DNA of 64,000 bases. Source: Spongiactinospora rosea (GTDB lineage: Bacteria; Actinomycetota; Actinomycetes; Streptosporangiales; Streptosporangiaceae). The stretch is taken from the NCBI RefSeq assembly GCF_003315795.1, contig NZ_QMEY01000008.1:62001-126000 (forward strand), written 5' to 3'. Below the pieces are notes generated by a model. The model was not told where the DNA came from. It did not search any database and worked only from the letters and a program-made list of their open reading frames with translations. A program made the position numbers and the translations under genes. Below, one piece after another: positions 15,990-24,862 of the stretch; position 1 is the stretch's first letter, and every line of letters begins with the position of its first letter.

Positions 15990-16071
15990 GGATGATCTCC
16001 TTTCCGCGGGCAAGCCTTGCAACATAACAGGGATCCCGGACGACCCATAACCCCGGCTCTCCGCCATAGCG

Positions 16072-16101
16072 TTGACGGACATCAGATGTCTTACCTATGG
16101 T
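16072..16101 (+). promoter_or_regulatory. promoter with an internal palindromic operator, sugar-uptake operon
   Basis: -35 TTGACG (16072-16077), 18-nt spacer, -10 TATGGT (16096-16101). Within the spacer lies the perfect palindrome GACATC-A-GATGTC (16078-16090). A repressor bound here would block RNA polymerase. The 6-1-6 shape suits FadR-subfamily GntR repressors, an inference; no regulator gene is adjacent. Confidence 0.6.
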
Positions 16102-16138
16102 CCGAACCGTGTGACCTACGACACACGCTGGAGGGGCG

Positions 16139-17365
16139 ATGCGGAGGGGCGGTCCTGCTCGGTGGGCGGCGCTGCTGGCACTGCTCGCCGCGTCCCTGAG
16201 CGGCTGCGGCGGTGGCGATGCCGGGGCGCCGGGCGCGCTCCAGTTCTGGCACTTCTACGGCCCGCCGGACAGCGCCACCGGCGGCCCCCTGGTCAAGCTG
16301 ATCGGCGAGTACGAACGGGCCCACCAGGGCGTGGCGGTCGAGGTCAGGCACATCCCGTTCGCGGAGTTCAACCGCACGCTGCTGCAGGCGGCGGCCGGGC
16401 GCGAACTGCCCGACGTCGCGCTGATCGGAGCCACCGCCACGCAGGCCATGGCCGAGGCCGGCGTCATCCAGGACCTCACCCCGCGGGTCTCCGCCTGGGG
16501 CGGGCAGACCGAGTTCCTGCCCGCGAGCTGGAATACCACCCAGGTCGGCGGCAAGACGTACGGCCTGCCCCACGTCGCCGACAGCTACGCGATCTACTAC
16601 AACACCGAGATCTTCCGCCGGGCCGGGGCGAAGCCGCCCACGACCTGGGCCGAGCTGAGCCGGACGGCCGCGAAGCTGGCCCGCGACGGCCGGCAGGGCC
16701 TGGCGATCAGCGGGATCGAGGGTGAGGAGGGGGCCACCGCGCTGGTCATCCGGCTGCTCGCGGCGGGCGGCGACCCGGCCAGGGTGGACACCCCGCAGGG
16801 TCGGGCGGCCCTGGGCGACATCAAGGCCATGGTGGACCGCGGGGCCGTCTCCAAGGGGATGCTCGGCTGGAACGAGGAGGACGTCAAGAACCAGTTCGCC
16901 AACGGCCGGGCGGCGATGATGATCAACTCGGCCACCTACGTGAGCACGCTCCGCACCGAGAACCCCGATCTGAAATGGGACGTGGCGCTGCTGCCCGGCG
17001 ACGTCCGGCACGCCACGTTCCTGGCCGCGGAGAACCTGACGATCACCTCCGGCAGCGCGCGCCCGGAGGCCGCCTGGGACCTGCTGACCTGGATGCAACG
17101 GCCCGACGTGCTCGCCAGGTACCTCCCCGTGCGCAACAAGCTGCCCGCCAGGACCGACGTGCCCGACGACGGCGACGAGATCCGCGCGGTGTTCCGCGAA
17201 CAGCTCCGGTCGGCCTGGGCCCCGACCGGCGCGCTGGCCCGCAACTCCACCGAGGTGTTCACCCACGTCCAGGGGGCGCTGCAGGCCGCGGTCAGCGGCT
17301 CCGTACCGGTGGACCGGGCCCTCGCCGACGCCCAGCGGAAGATCGACGAGGCGCTGACCCGGTGA
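16139..17365 (+). CDS. sugar ABC transporter substrate-binding lipoprotein
   Basis: 408 aa. Signal peptide with lipobox LSGC at about residue 21, so surface-anchored. The body is a family-1 (MalE-like) binding protein: LQFWHFYGPPDS at the start, VEVRHIPFAEFNRTLLQAA, GKTYGLPHVADSYAIYYNTE, FANGRAAMMINSATYVS, and a late AWDLLTWMQRPDVLARYLPV. It is the first gene of a four-gene operon with two permeases (overlapping starts) and an N-acetylneuraminate-lyase-like enzyme, so the ligand may be a sialic acid or related 2-keto-sugar acid. No ATPase gene is present; such importers usually share an MsiK-type ATPase encoded elsewhere. Confidence 0.87.
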   Translation: MRRGGPARWAALLALLAASLSGCGGGDAGAPGALQFWHFYGPPDSATGGPLVKLIGEYERAHQGVAVEVRHIPFAEFNRTLLQAAAGRELPDVALIGATATQAMAEAGVIQDLTPRVSAWGGQTEFLPASWNTTQVGGKTYGLPHVADSYAIYYNTEIFRRAGAKPPTTWAELSRTAAKLARDGRQGLAISGIEGEEGATALVIRLLAAGGDPARVDTPQGRAALGDIKAMVDRGAVSKGMLGWNEEDVKNQFANGRAAMMINSATYVSTLRTENPDLKWDVALLPGDVRHATFLAAENLTITSGSARPEAAWDLLTWMQRPDVLARYLPVRNKLPARTDVPDDGDEIRAVFREQLRSAWAPTGALARNSTEVFTHVQGALQAAVSGSVPVDRALADAQRKIDEALTR

Positions 17366-18270
17366 GGCGCTCCCGCGCCCGGCCAGGGCGGCCGCGCGTA
17401 CCGCCGGTGGCGTACGTGTTCGTGCTGCCAGCCGTGCTGTTCATGGTCGCGACGGTGCTCTATCCGCTGGCCTTCACCGTCGATCTGAGCTTCCGCGACG
17501 TCGGGCTCAGGGAGATCGTGGCCGGGGGCGGCGCGTTCGCCGGGCTGGCCAACTACCGGGCCGAACTGGGCGGCGCCGAGTTCCGCTCCGCGCTGTGGAC
17601 CTCCATGGTCTACACCGTGGTCAGCGTGGCGCTGTCGTTCGCCGCCGGGCTCGCGCTCGCGGTGTTCCTGAACCGCAGGTTCCCCGGCCGCGGCCTGCTG
17701 CGCTCGGCGCTGCTGGTCGCCTGGGTGCTGCCCACGGTCGTCAGCGCCAACATCTGGCGCTGGCTGCTGGACGGCACCTACGGCCTGCTCAACACCGCGC
17801 TGCGCGGCCTCGGGCTGCTCGACGCCGACGTGTTCTGGCTGGTGCAACCGGCCACCGCGCTGGCGTCGGTCATCGTGGCCACGGTGTGGTCCACCGCGCC
17901 GTTCGCGATGATCCTGCTGCTGGCCGGGCTGCAGAGCATCCCCGGCCCGCTGTACGAGGCGGCCACCATCGACGGAGCCGGGTCCTGGCAGCGGTTCTCG
18001 CGGATCACGCTGCCCCTGTTGCGGCCGGTCAGCGTGACGGTGCTGCTGCTGCTCTTCGTCACCACGTTCAAGACCTTCGACACGATCTACCTGATGACCA
18101 GGGGCGGCCCCGGCGACGCCACCACGATCCTGCCCATCCACGCCTACCTGGAGGCGTTCTCCTTCTTCCGGTTCGGCACCGGGGCCGCGGCCACCACGAT
18201 CATGCTGCTGATCCCTCTGGCGCTGAGCCTGTTCTACTTCCGGGCGCTGCGCAGGGAGGAGGTCGCGTGA
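17362..18270 (+). CDS. sugar ABC transporter permease 1 (MalF/UgpA-type)
   Basis: 302 aa from a GTG that overlaps the binding-protein stop (GTGA). Six hydrophobic segments; the ATPase-contact EAA loop reads YEAATIDGAGSWQRFSRITL followed by PLLRPV. FDTIYLMTRGGPGDAT is the characteristic late-loop motif of carbohydrate-uptake (CUT1) permeases. It heterodimerises with the next permease. Confidence 0.9.
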   Translation: MRRSRARPGRPRVPPVAYVFVLPAVLFMVATVLYPLAFTVDLSFRDVGLREIVAGGGAFAGLANYRAELGGAEFRSALWTSMVYTVVSVALSFAAGLALAVFLNRRFPGRGLLRSALLVAWVLPTVVSANIWRWLLDGTYGLLNTALRGLGLLDADVFWLVQPATALASVIVATVWSTAPFAMILLLAGLQSIPGPLYEAATIDGAGSWQRFSRITLPLLRPVSVTVLLLLFVTTFKTFDTIYLMTRGGPGDATTILPIHAYLEAFSFFRFGTGAAATTIMLLIPLALSLFYFRALRREEVA

Positions 18271-19094
18271 AGGGGTCGCGGGCCTGGCTGAGCACGGTGC
18301 TGGGCGTGGCCGTGGCGGGCGCGTACCTCGTGCCGGTCTACTGGATGGTGGTGACCTCGCTGAAGGAGCCGGGCGACATCTTCGCCACGCCGCCCCGGCT
18401 GGTGCCCGCGCCCGCCACCCTGGGCGCGTACACCGGCAGCGTCCTGGGCAGCCCCGGGGTGCTGCGCGGGCTGGCCAACAGTACGATCATCGGCCTGGCC
18501 ACCACGCTGGTCACGCTGGCCCTCGCGCTGCCCGCCGCGTACGGCCTGGCCCGCTTCCGCGTCCGGTTCGCGGGCTCGGTGCTGCTGCTCTTCCTGGTCG
18601 CGCAGATGATCCCGGCGATCAACGTGGCGCTGCCGATGTTCGTGACCTTCAGCCGCCTGGACATGGTCAACACCTACGCGGGGCTGGTGCTGGCCAACTG
18701 CTCGCTGGCGCTGCCGCTGGCGGTGACCGTGCTGCGCCCCTACTTCCTCACCGTGCCCGGGGAGGTGGTGGAGGCCGCGCGGGTGGACGGCTGCGGCCAC
18801 TGGTCGGCGTTCTGGCGGGTCGCGCTGCCGGTTTCGACGCCGGGGATCGTGACCGTGGCGGTGGTGAGCTTCCTGGGGGCGTGGGGGGAGTTCGTCTTCG
18901 CGCTGTCGCTCACCACGCGGGAGGAGATGCAGCCGGTCAGCGTGGTACTGGCCGGGCTCACCAACGCCTTCGGCACCCGCTGGAACGACGTGATGGCCGT
19001 CTCCGCGGTCGTCGCCCTGCCCATCTTCCTGGCGTTCCTCTTCCTGCAACGGTTCGTCGTGGGCGGGCTGACCGCCGGGGCGACCAAGGGCTGA
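18267..19094 (+). CDS. sugar ABC transporter permease 2 (MalG/UgpE-type)
   Basis: 275 aa from a GTG overlapping the previous stop. N-terminal membrane anchor followed by YWMVVTSLKEPGDIFATPPRL, the usual MalG-type periplasmic start, and the EAA loop VEAARVDGCGHWSAFWRVAL then PVSTPGI. About six membrane segments. It completes the CUT1-type channel; 24 nt separate it from the lyase gene, consistent with one transcript. Confidence 0.9.
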   Translation: MKGSRAWLSTVLGVAVAGAYLVPVYWMVVTSLKEPGDIFATPPRLVPAPATLGAYTGSVLGSPGVLRGLANSTIIGLATTLVTLALALPAAYGLARFRVRFAGSVLLLFLVAQMIPAINVALPMFVTFSRLDMVNTYAGLVLANCSLALPLAVTVLRPYFLTVPGEVVEAARVDGCGHWSAFWRVALPVSTPGIVTVAVVSFLGAWGEFVFALSLTTREEMQPVSVVLAGLTNAFGTRWNDVMAVSAVVALPIFLAFLFLQRFVVGGLTAGATKG

Positions 19095-19118
19095 ACCACT
19101 ACGAGCGAAGGACACCCC

Positions 19119-20042
19119 ATGCACCACCCACCCAGCGCCGGCCTGGAGATCTGGGCGGCCACCCCGACCCCGTTCGGGCCGGACGGCGAGCTGCGCCCCG
19201 ACGTCGTCGGCGAGCAGGCCCGCCACCTGGCCGAGGCCGGGGTGAACGGCGTCTTCGTCGGCGGGACGACCGGGGAGTTCGCCGCGCTGTCCACCGCCGA
19301 GCGGCTGGAGCTGGCGGCGGCGTGGGCCGCGTACCGGCCGCCGGGGCTGCGGCTCGGCGTCCATGTGGGGCACACCGTGCTCGGCGAGGCCACGGCCCTG
19401 GCCCGGCAGGCGGCGGAGCGCGGCGCGGACATGATCGCGGCGGTGGCCCCGTACTACGGCTCGCCGTCCGGCGTGGAGGCGGTGGTGGACCACCTGGCGG
19501 AGATCGCGGCGGCGGCGCCCGGCGTGCCGTTCTGCTACTACCACGTCCCGGAGATGAGCGGCCTGCGCGTCCCCGCCTCCGCCGTGACCGCCGCCGCGGC
19601 CAAGCGCATCCCCGCGTTCGGCGCGGTCAAGTTCACCGACGGCGACCTGCTGGAGTTCGCCCGCACCCAGGAGGTCTCCCCGCACGTCCGGGTCTACTTC
19701 GGCAGGGACGAACTGCTGCCCGCCGCGCTCGGGATGGGCGGGCGCGCGGTGATCGGCAGCCTGTACAACTTCCTGGCCCCGGCGGCCCGCGAGGTGTACG
19801 CGGCGGCGGTCTCCGGCCGCCTGGACGACGCGATGCGCCTGCACCGCCCGTTCCGCGAGGTGGCCGCGGTCGCCGCCAGGTACGGCGCGCTCCCGGTCGT
19901 CAAGGAGCTGACCGCCCTGCTCGGCGGGCCGGACACCGGGCGCTGCCGGTCCCCCTGGCACCGGCTCGACGGCGCGGCGCTGGACGACGTACGCGGGCTG
20001 GCCGACCGGCTCGGGGCGCCGGGAAATGCCGCAGACCAATAG
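19119..20042 (+). CDS. N-acetylneuraminate-lyase-like class I aldolase (DHDPS/NAL family)
   Basis: 307 aa (beta/alpha)8 barrel of the DapA/NanA superfamily. The GGTTGE substrate loop (residues 48-53), FCYYHVPEMSG with the catalytic Tyr (~140/141), and FGAVKFTDGDLLEF with the Schiff-base Lys171 are seen. The YYH-P-M-G and VKFTDGDLLEF wording is closer to N-acetylneuraminate lyases than to dihydrodipicolinate synthases. NAL splits sialic acid to ManNAc and pyruvate. Position after a CUT1 importer fits catabolism of an imported sialic acid-like sugar acid. NanK/NanE-type genes are not adjacent, so another 2-keto-3-deoxy acid remains possible. Confidence 0.8.
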   Translation: MHHPPSAGLEIWAATPTPFGPDGELRPDVVGEQARHLAEAGVNGVFVGGTTGEFAALSTAERLELAAAWAAYRPPGLRLGVHVGHTVLGEATALARQAAERGADMIAAVAPYYGSPSGVEAVVDHLAEIAAAAPGVPFCYYHVPEMSGLRVPASAVTAAAAKRIPAFGAVKFTDGDLLEFARTQEVSPHVRVYFGRDELLPAALGMGGRAVIGSLYNFLAPAAREVYAAAVSGRLDDAMRLHRPFREVAAVAARYGALPVVKELTALLGGPDTGRCRSPWHRLDGAALDDVRGLADRLGAPGNAADQ

Positions 20043-20195
20043 GCACACCGAAGTATTCGTATTTATCGGCACGCCGAAAATCGGATAGGGAGAATTTCCG
20101 GATACCTGTTAAAGACCTACGGCATGGCCTCGTGGACTTTTCCCCACCGGTGCGATGTCATTTTCCTCGCTACCCCCCAAGACGCGAGGAGAGAG

Positions 20196-21440
20196 ATGAG
20201 CATTCGGCAAAGAGCGGGCCTTTCCCGGGCGGCCCACAGCGACGCCGGCCGGGACGCGCGAGTGAAGGACCGCCTTCGCCTCCCGTACGGGAAGGGTTCC
20301 AGGCGGCGGGCCGCGGTGCTGGCCGCCGCGCTCCCCCTGGCGTTCGTGACCACCGTGGCCACCGTCGTACCGGCCGCCGAGGCCGCGCCCGCACGGGTCC
20401 GCATCACCCGTTTCCTGGGCGAGCAGACGCTCGCCCACAAGCTGCAGTTCCAGAACACGACGTTCGGCGGCATTTCGGGGCTGGACCGCGACCCGCGCAC
20501 CGGCACCTGGTACCTGCTGTCCGATGACCGCTGGCGCTATCAGCCGCCGCGTTTCTACACCGGGACCCTGGACATCGACCGCAAGACCGGGAAGTTCAGC
20601 GGGGTCAAGCTGACCGGTGTGGCCTCGCTGCGGCGGCCCGACGGGTCGGGCTATCCCGAGTACGGCAAGGCCGGTTCCCCCGACCCCGAGTCGATCCGCT
20701 ACGACCGGTTCAGCGGGCGGCTGCTGTGGAGCAGCGAGGGCGACCGCTCCGGCGGGACCACCACCGTGCCCGTCTCCCCGCTCAGCGTGCGCTGGACGGA
20801 CAAGAAGGGCACCGAGACCGGTGAGCTGCGGGTGCCGGGCAACCTGACCATGACCAACGGCGACACCGGCCCGCGCCGCAACTTCGGGTTCGAGGGACTG
20901 ACCTTCACCCCGCACGGCATCGCCGCGATCGTCGAAGGACCGCTCCACCAGGACGGCGAGCCGGTGACCGCCGAGCACGGCGCGCCGGCCCGGATCACCC
21001 TGTGGAGCCGCGGCGGCACGCCGAAGGGCCAGTACGTCTACCCGCTCGACCCGCTGCCCGCCGCCCCCGAGCCGCCCGACGGCCAGTCCGACGCCGGGGT
21101 GTCGGAGATCCTGGCCATCGACGACCACCGCTACCTTGCGCTCGAACGCTCCTGGCGAGAGGGGCGGGGCTACGCGGTGAAGCTGTACGAGATCGACCTG
21201 CGCCGCGCGACCAACGTGCTGCGCCGGGACAGCCTGGCCACCGGCCCGGCGTACCGGCCGGTGGCCAAGCGGCTGGTGCTGGACCTCACGGCGTTCCGCG
21301 AGCCGGTCCAGAACCTCGAAGCCCTGGCCTTCGGCCCCCGCCTGGCCAACGGCCAGTGCACGGTGGTGATCGGCTCCGACGACAACTTCTCCGCGGAGGA
21401 GACCACGCAGTTCCTGGCGTTCGCCGCCAAGGGCTGCTGA
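20196..21440 (+). CDS. secreted phytase-like / esterase-like beta-propeller protein
   Basis: 414 aa from ATG 20196 with GAGGAGAG just upstream; an in-frame ATG at 20124 is less likely. A ~45-residue Arg-rich start precedes a hydrophobic core (RRAAVLAAALPLAFVTTVAT) and an AEAAPA cleavage site, so it is probably exported. The mature part has the phytase-like (PF13449-type) pattern: FGGISGLDRDPRTGTWYLLSDD, DPESIRYDRFSGRLLWSSEGD, FGFEGLTFTPHGIAAIVEGP, and VSEILAIDDHRYLALERSWR. Family members bind metal and are annotated as having esterase-like activity; the substrate is unknown. Confidence 0.82.
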   Translation: MSIRQRAGLSRAAHSDAGRDARVKDRLRLPYGKGSRRRAAVLAAALPLAFVTTVATVVPAAEAAPARVRITRFLGEQTLAHKLQFQNTTFGGISGLDRDPRTGTWYLLSDDRWRYQPPRFYTGTLDIDRKTGKFSGVKLTGVASLRRPDGSGYPEYGKAGSPDPESIRYDRFSGRLLWSSEGDRSGGTTTVPVSPLSVRWTDKKGTETGELRVPGNLTMTNGDTGPRRNFGFEGLTFTPHGIAAIVEGPLHQDGEPVTAEHGAPARITLWSRGGTPKGQYVYPLDPLPAAPEPPDGQSDAGVSEILAIDDHRYLALERSWREGRGYAVKLYEIDLRRATNVLRRDSLATGPAYRPVAKRLVLDLTAFREPVQNLEALAFGPRLANGQCTVVIGSDDNFSAEETTQFLAFAAKGC

Positions 21441-21452
21441 CCTACCCGTGGA

Positions 21453-22421
21453 TCACGCCGCCGCGGCGGTGCGCAGCGCGCGATAGAGCAACCGCGGGTC
21501 GCCCAGCCGGTGACGCAGCAGCTTTTCCAGGCCGCCGATCGGCGTGAGGTTTTGAGGGGCCCGCGGATCTTTGTAGTCGACCCCGGCGAGCTGCGGCAGG
21601 GCCAGCGTGATCGAGTCGGCCAGCTCGATCACCTCGTCCGGCCGCAGGTCGGCCCCGGCCTCGCAGCGGGCGACCCCGGCCCACGGGGTCGCCGACCGGG
21701 TCGGCAGCCGGACGTACCAGGCGTGCCGCCGCCAGCTCGTGCCCATCAGGAAGATCGGGGTGCGCTGCCCGGGGGCGAGCGCCGACACCACCGCCGCCTG
21801 CGGGGGCGGCAGGTAGGCGGTGTGGTGGGTCTTGATGTAGCCGACCGTGCGCGGCAGGTGGGTACGGCCGCGCAGCGGGCCGTCCACCAGCAGCAGATCC
21901 TCGGCCCCCGCCTGCCGCCGGTGGTGCACGGCCAGCTCGACCTCCAGTTGGGTGACCTGCCGCTGCAATGCCAGCGACAGCTCGTCCATGCCGGCGTCGG
22001 CGGCGGGCAGCGCCTGGTAGACGGCGGCCGGGGTTTTCACCTCGGACGCGTGCGGCGCGGCGCTGAACACCGACCGGCGCACGTCGATCGCGGCCAGGGA
22101 GGCGCCCTCCGGGCCGCACCTGACGATCCCCGCCGCGTAGGAGGCGGCGATGCCGGGTGCCGGCGCCGCGCCCCGCGAGTCGTGCATCCACACCCGGGCG
22201 TCGATCCGGCGCACGCCGTCGGCGACCAGCAGCACGCCGGGCGGGGCGGCGCCGGGGCCGGGGCCGACCGGCCGCCAGTCGGCCGCGGCCAGCTCCACGT
22301 CGAGGTCGAGCTCGGCGCTGGTCGCGCCCAGCTCGGCCAGGGCCTCCTTGCTGAGCGCCGCCGCATAGCCCGGGTCCCACGGGTCGACGCTGAACCGCGA
22401 TTCGCTGATCGTCGTCGTCAT
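21453..22421 (-). CDS. nurA: NurA-type nuclease
   Basis: 322 aa from an ATG that overlaps the SbcC stop (ATGA). NurA domain signals: LLVADGVRRIDARVWMHD with the first catalytic Asp (Asp68), a later IDVRRSVFSA segment, QLEVELAVHHR and LLLVDGPLRGR with a second Asp-Gly, and the C-terminal THHTAYLP...RRHAWYVRLP. NurA is an RNase H-like 5'-to-3' exo/endonuclease that works with the HerA helicase in end resection, with Mre11-Rad50. It closes a herA-sbcD-sbcC-nurA run, the same functional set as the archaeal operon, which supports the assignment. Confidence 0.78.
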   Translation of the reverse strand: MTTTISESRFSVDPWDPGYAAALSKEALAELGATSAELDLDVELAAADWRPVGPGPGAAPPGVLLVADGVRRIDARVWMHDSRGAAPAPGIAASYAAGIVRCGPEGASLAAIDVRRSVFSAAPHASEVKTPAAVYQALPAADAGMDELSLALQRQVTQLEVELAVHHRRQAGAEDLLLVDGPLRGRTHLPRTVGYIKTHHTAYLPPPQAAVVSALAPGQRTPIFLMGTSWRRHAWYVRLPTRSATPWAGVARCEAGADLRPDEVIELADSITLALPQLAGVDYKDPRAPQNLTPIGGLEKLLRHRLGDPRLLYRALRTAAAA

Positions 22422-24862
22422 GACACCACTCTCCGCAGGTGCGAGCCCTGGCCGTCGCGGCTGACCTCGAAGCGCACCGGCACCCGGTCGGCGAGCGCGG
22501 GCACGTGCGTGACGACTCCGACCATCCGGTCGTTGCCCGCGGCCAGGCGTTCCAGTGTGGTGGCCACCGTGTCGAGGGTGGCCGGGTCGAGCGTGCCGAA
22601 GCCCTCGTCCAGGAAGATGGAGTCCAGGCTCCTGGCGGCGGTCGCGGCGAGCCCGGCGACCTGGCTCGACAGCGCGAGGGCCAGGGCCAGCGCGGCCTGG
22701 AAGGTCTCCCCGCCGGACAGCGTGCGGGCGCTGCGCCGCAGCCCGGCCTCGGCGTGGTCGATGACCTCGATCTCGCCGCGCTCGCCGAGCACCAGCTCGT
22801 ACTGGCCGCCGGACAGGTCGCTCAGCGTCACCGACGCCTCGGCCACCAGCAGCGCCAGGGCCTCCGCGCACAGCCACCGCTCGAAAGCGTTGGCCCGCAG
22901 CAGCAGGGTCAGCTCGTGCGCCACCTGCTCCTCGCGTTCCTTGGCCGCGGCCTGCTCGGCCAGCTCCTTGGCCTGTACGCGGTTCTCCCTGACCCGGGCG
23001 AGCCGGTGTTCGGCGTGCACGACCGACCCGGCCAGCGTCTCGTGGATGGCCTCCGGCGTGGCGTCGGCCGCCACCTGGACCTCGTGCCCGGCCAGCCGGG
23101 CCACCAGGGCCGAACGCTCCTGGTCGCGGGCCCGCTCGACGGCCGCCAGCTCGGCCTCCACGCCGCCCAGCGCCTTGCGCTCGGCGGCGGCGGCCTCCTC
23201 CCGCCAGGACAGCAGGGAGGTCCAGGCCGCGTGCAGGTCGGCGCGGTCGATCGGCGGGGCGCCCAGCGCGACCACCCGGTCGCGGGCGGCGTCCACCTCG
23301 CGCCAGGACCGCTCGGACTTCTCCCGCAGCTCGGCGGCCCGGCGTTCGGCGCGGGCCAGCTCGCCCCTTGCCGTACGGGTGGCCCGGCGGGCCCGCGCCA
23401 GGCGGTCTTCGGCGGCCTCGATCGCGGTCAGCTCCGCGGTCACCCGCGCCCGGTCGGCGGCGGCGGCCCGGGCGGCCAGCACCGCGAGCTGGTTCTCCAG
23501 CTCGTCGGCCTTCTGCTTGACCCTGGCGGCCTCGACCTCGGCCTTGCGGCGGTCGGCGCGGGCGCGTTCGAGGTCGGCCCCGCGGGCGCGGACCGTGCGC
23601 TCGGCCGCGCCGAGATCGGCGGGCGCGGCGTGGTGCGGCAGCTCGGTGATGGCCCGCAGGCAGGTCGGGCAGGGAGCGCCGACGGCCAGGCGGCTCGCCA
23701 GGTCGGCGGCGGCGTGGGCGTCGCGCAGCCGTTCGCGGTCGCGCTCGGCGTCGGCGAGCGCCGCCCCGGCCCGCTGTTCGGCCTCCGCCAGCCCGGCCGC
23801 CCCGGTGGCGGCGGTCGCGGCGGCGCTCCTGGCCGAACCGAGCGCGCGGGCCACCCGTGCGTGGTCGTCCACGGCGGTGAGCAGCGCGGTCAGCGCGGCC
23901 TTGTCACCGAGCGCGGCACGCTCGTCATCGGCCCCCTGCTCGGCCTCGGCCAGCTTGGCGACCTCGGCCGACATCCGGGCCAGCGCCTCGGCGGCCTGCC
24001 GCACGGAGTCGGCGAGGGTGGGCACGTCGGGCGGCATGGCCAGGGCGGTCAGGGCGGTGAGGCGCTGGCGGGCCGACGTGCGTTCCTGGCGCAGCGCCGC
24101 CGCCGCGTCGTCGCGCTCGCGCAGCGCCCGCAGGTCGCTCCTGGCCCGCTCGGCGAGGCCGCGCAGCGACTCAAGGCGGGCCGCGGCGGCCTGCTCCGCG
24201 GCCTCGTCGGCGTCGGCCAGCCGGGCCAGGCGGCCCCGCGCGAAGGCGGCGGCCTGCTTGGCGGCGTCCTCCTCGCGCACGGCGCGCTGCCGGATCCGCT
24301 CATAGACGTCGGCGTCGAGCAACTGGACCAGGAGGTCCTGGCGCTCGCGCGGCTGGGCGTGCAGGAACTCGGCGAACCGGCCCTGCGGCAGCACCACGCA
24401 CTGGGTGAAGAACCGGTATTCCAGGCCGGTGACCCGCTGGACCTCGGCGGTGACCGCGTCGCCCTCGGCGATCGGCCGCAGCACCGCGCCCATCAGGTCG
24501 TCCAGCCCGGCGGTGGCGGGCACGGCCGGGTCGAGTTCGTCGAGCCTGGCCTCCTTGGTGTGCACCCGGCCCTTGGCGTCGCGCTGCAGGGCGCGGACCA
24601 CGCCGTGGCGGCGGCCCGCGCTCTCGAAGACCATGGCCACCTTGCCGGAGGCCGCGGACGGCGCGAGCGCGTGCGCGATCACGTTCTCCCTGCCCCAGCG
24701 GGGGACCGTGCCGTACAGGGCGAAGCAGATCGCGTCGATGACCGTGCTCTTGCCCGCGCCGGTCGGACCGACCAGGGCGAAGTAGTCGACGTCGGTGAAG
24801 TCGATGGTGAGCGGTTCGCGGAAGCTGCCGAAGTCGGCGAGGTGCAGGCGCAGCGGGCGCAT
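22418..24862 (-). CDS. sbcC: SbcC/Rad50-type SMC-like ATPase
   Basis: 814 aa. Walker A VGPTGAGKST (residues 31-40) near the N-terminus, long Ala/Arg/Glu-rich coiled coils from ~190 to ~650, a central zinc-hook CPTC (Cys398, Cys401), then signature LSGGETFQAALALALALS and Walker B SIFLDEGFGTLD near the C-terminus. It is shorter than E. coli SbcC, as usual for actinobacteria. The ATG overlaps the SbcD stop and its stop overlaps nurA. With SbcD it forms the Mre11-Rad50-like complex that opens hairpins and processes double-strand ends. Confidence 0.92.
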   Translation of the reverse strand: MRPLRLHLADFGSFREPLTIDFTDVDYFALVGPTGAGKSTVIDAICFALYGTVPRWGRENVIAHALAPSAASGKVAMVFESAGRRHGVVRALQRDAKGRVHTKEARLDELDPAVPATAGLDDLMGAVLRPIAEGDAVTAEVQRVTGLEYRFFTQCVVLPQGRFAEFLHAQPRERQDLLVQLLDADVYERIRQRAVREEDAAKQAAAFARGRLARLADADEAAEQAAAARLESLRGLAERARSDLRALRERDDAAAALRQERTSARQRLTALTALAMPPDVPTLADSVRQAAEALARMSAEVAKLAEAEQGADDERAALGDKAALTALLTAVDDHARVARALGSARSAAATAATGAAGLAEAEQRAGAALADAERDRERLRDAHAAADLASRLAVGAPCPTCLRAITELPHHAAPADLGAAERTVRARGADLERARADRRKAEVEAARVKQKADELENQLAVLAARAAAADRARVTAELTAIEAAEDRLARARRATRTARGELARAERRAAELREKSERSWREVDAARDRVVALGAPPIDRADLHAAWTSLLSWREEAAAAERKALGGVEAELAAVERARDQERSALVARLAGHEVQVAADATPEAIHETLAGSVVHAEHRLARVRENRVQAKELAEQAAAKEREEQVAHELTLLLRANAFERWLCAEALALLVAEASVTLSDLSGGQYELVLGERGEIEVIDHAEAGLRRSARTLSGGETFQAALALALALSSQVAGLAATAARSLDSIFLDEGFGTLDPATLDTVATTLERLAAGNDRMVGVVTHVPALADRVPVRFEVSRDGQGSHLRRVVS

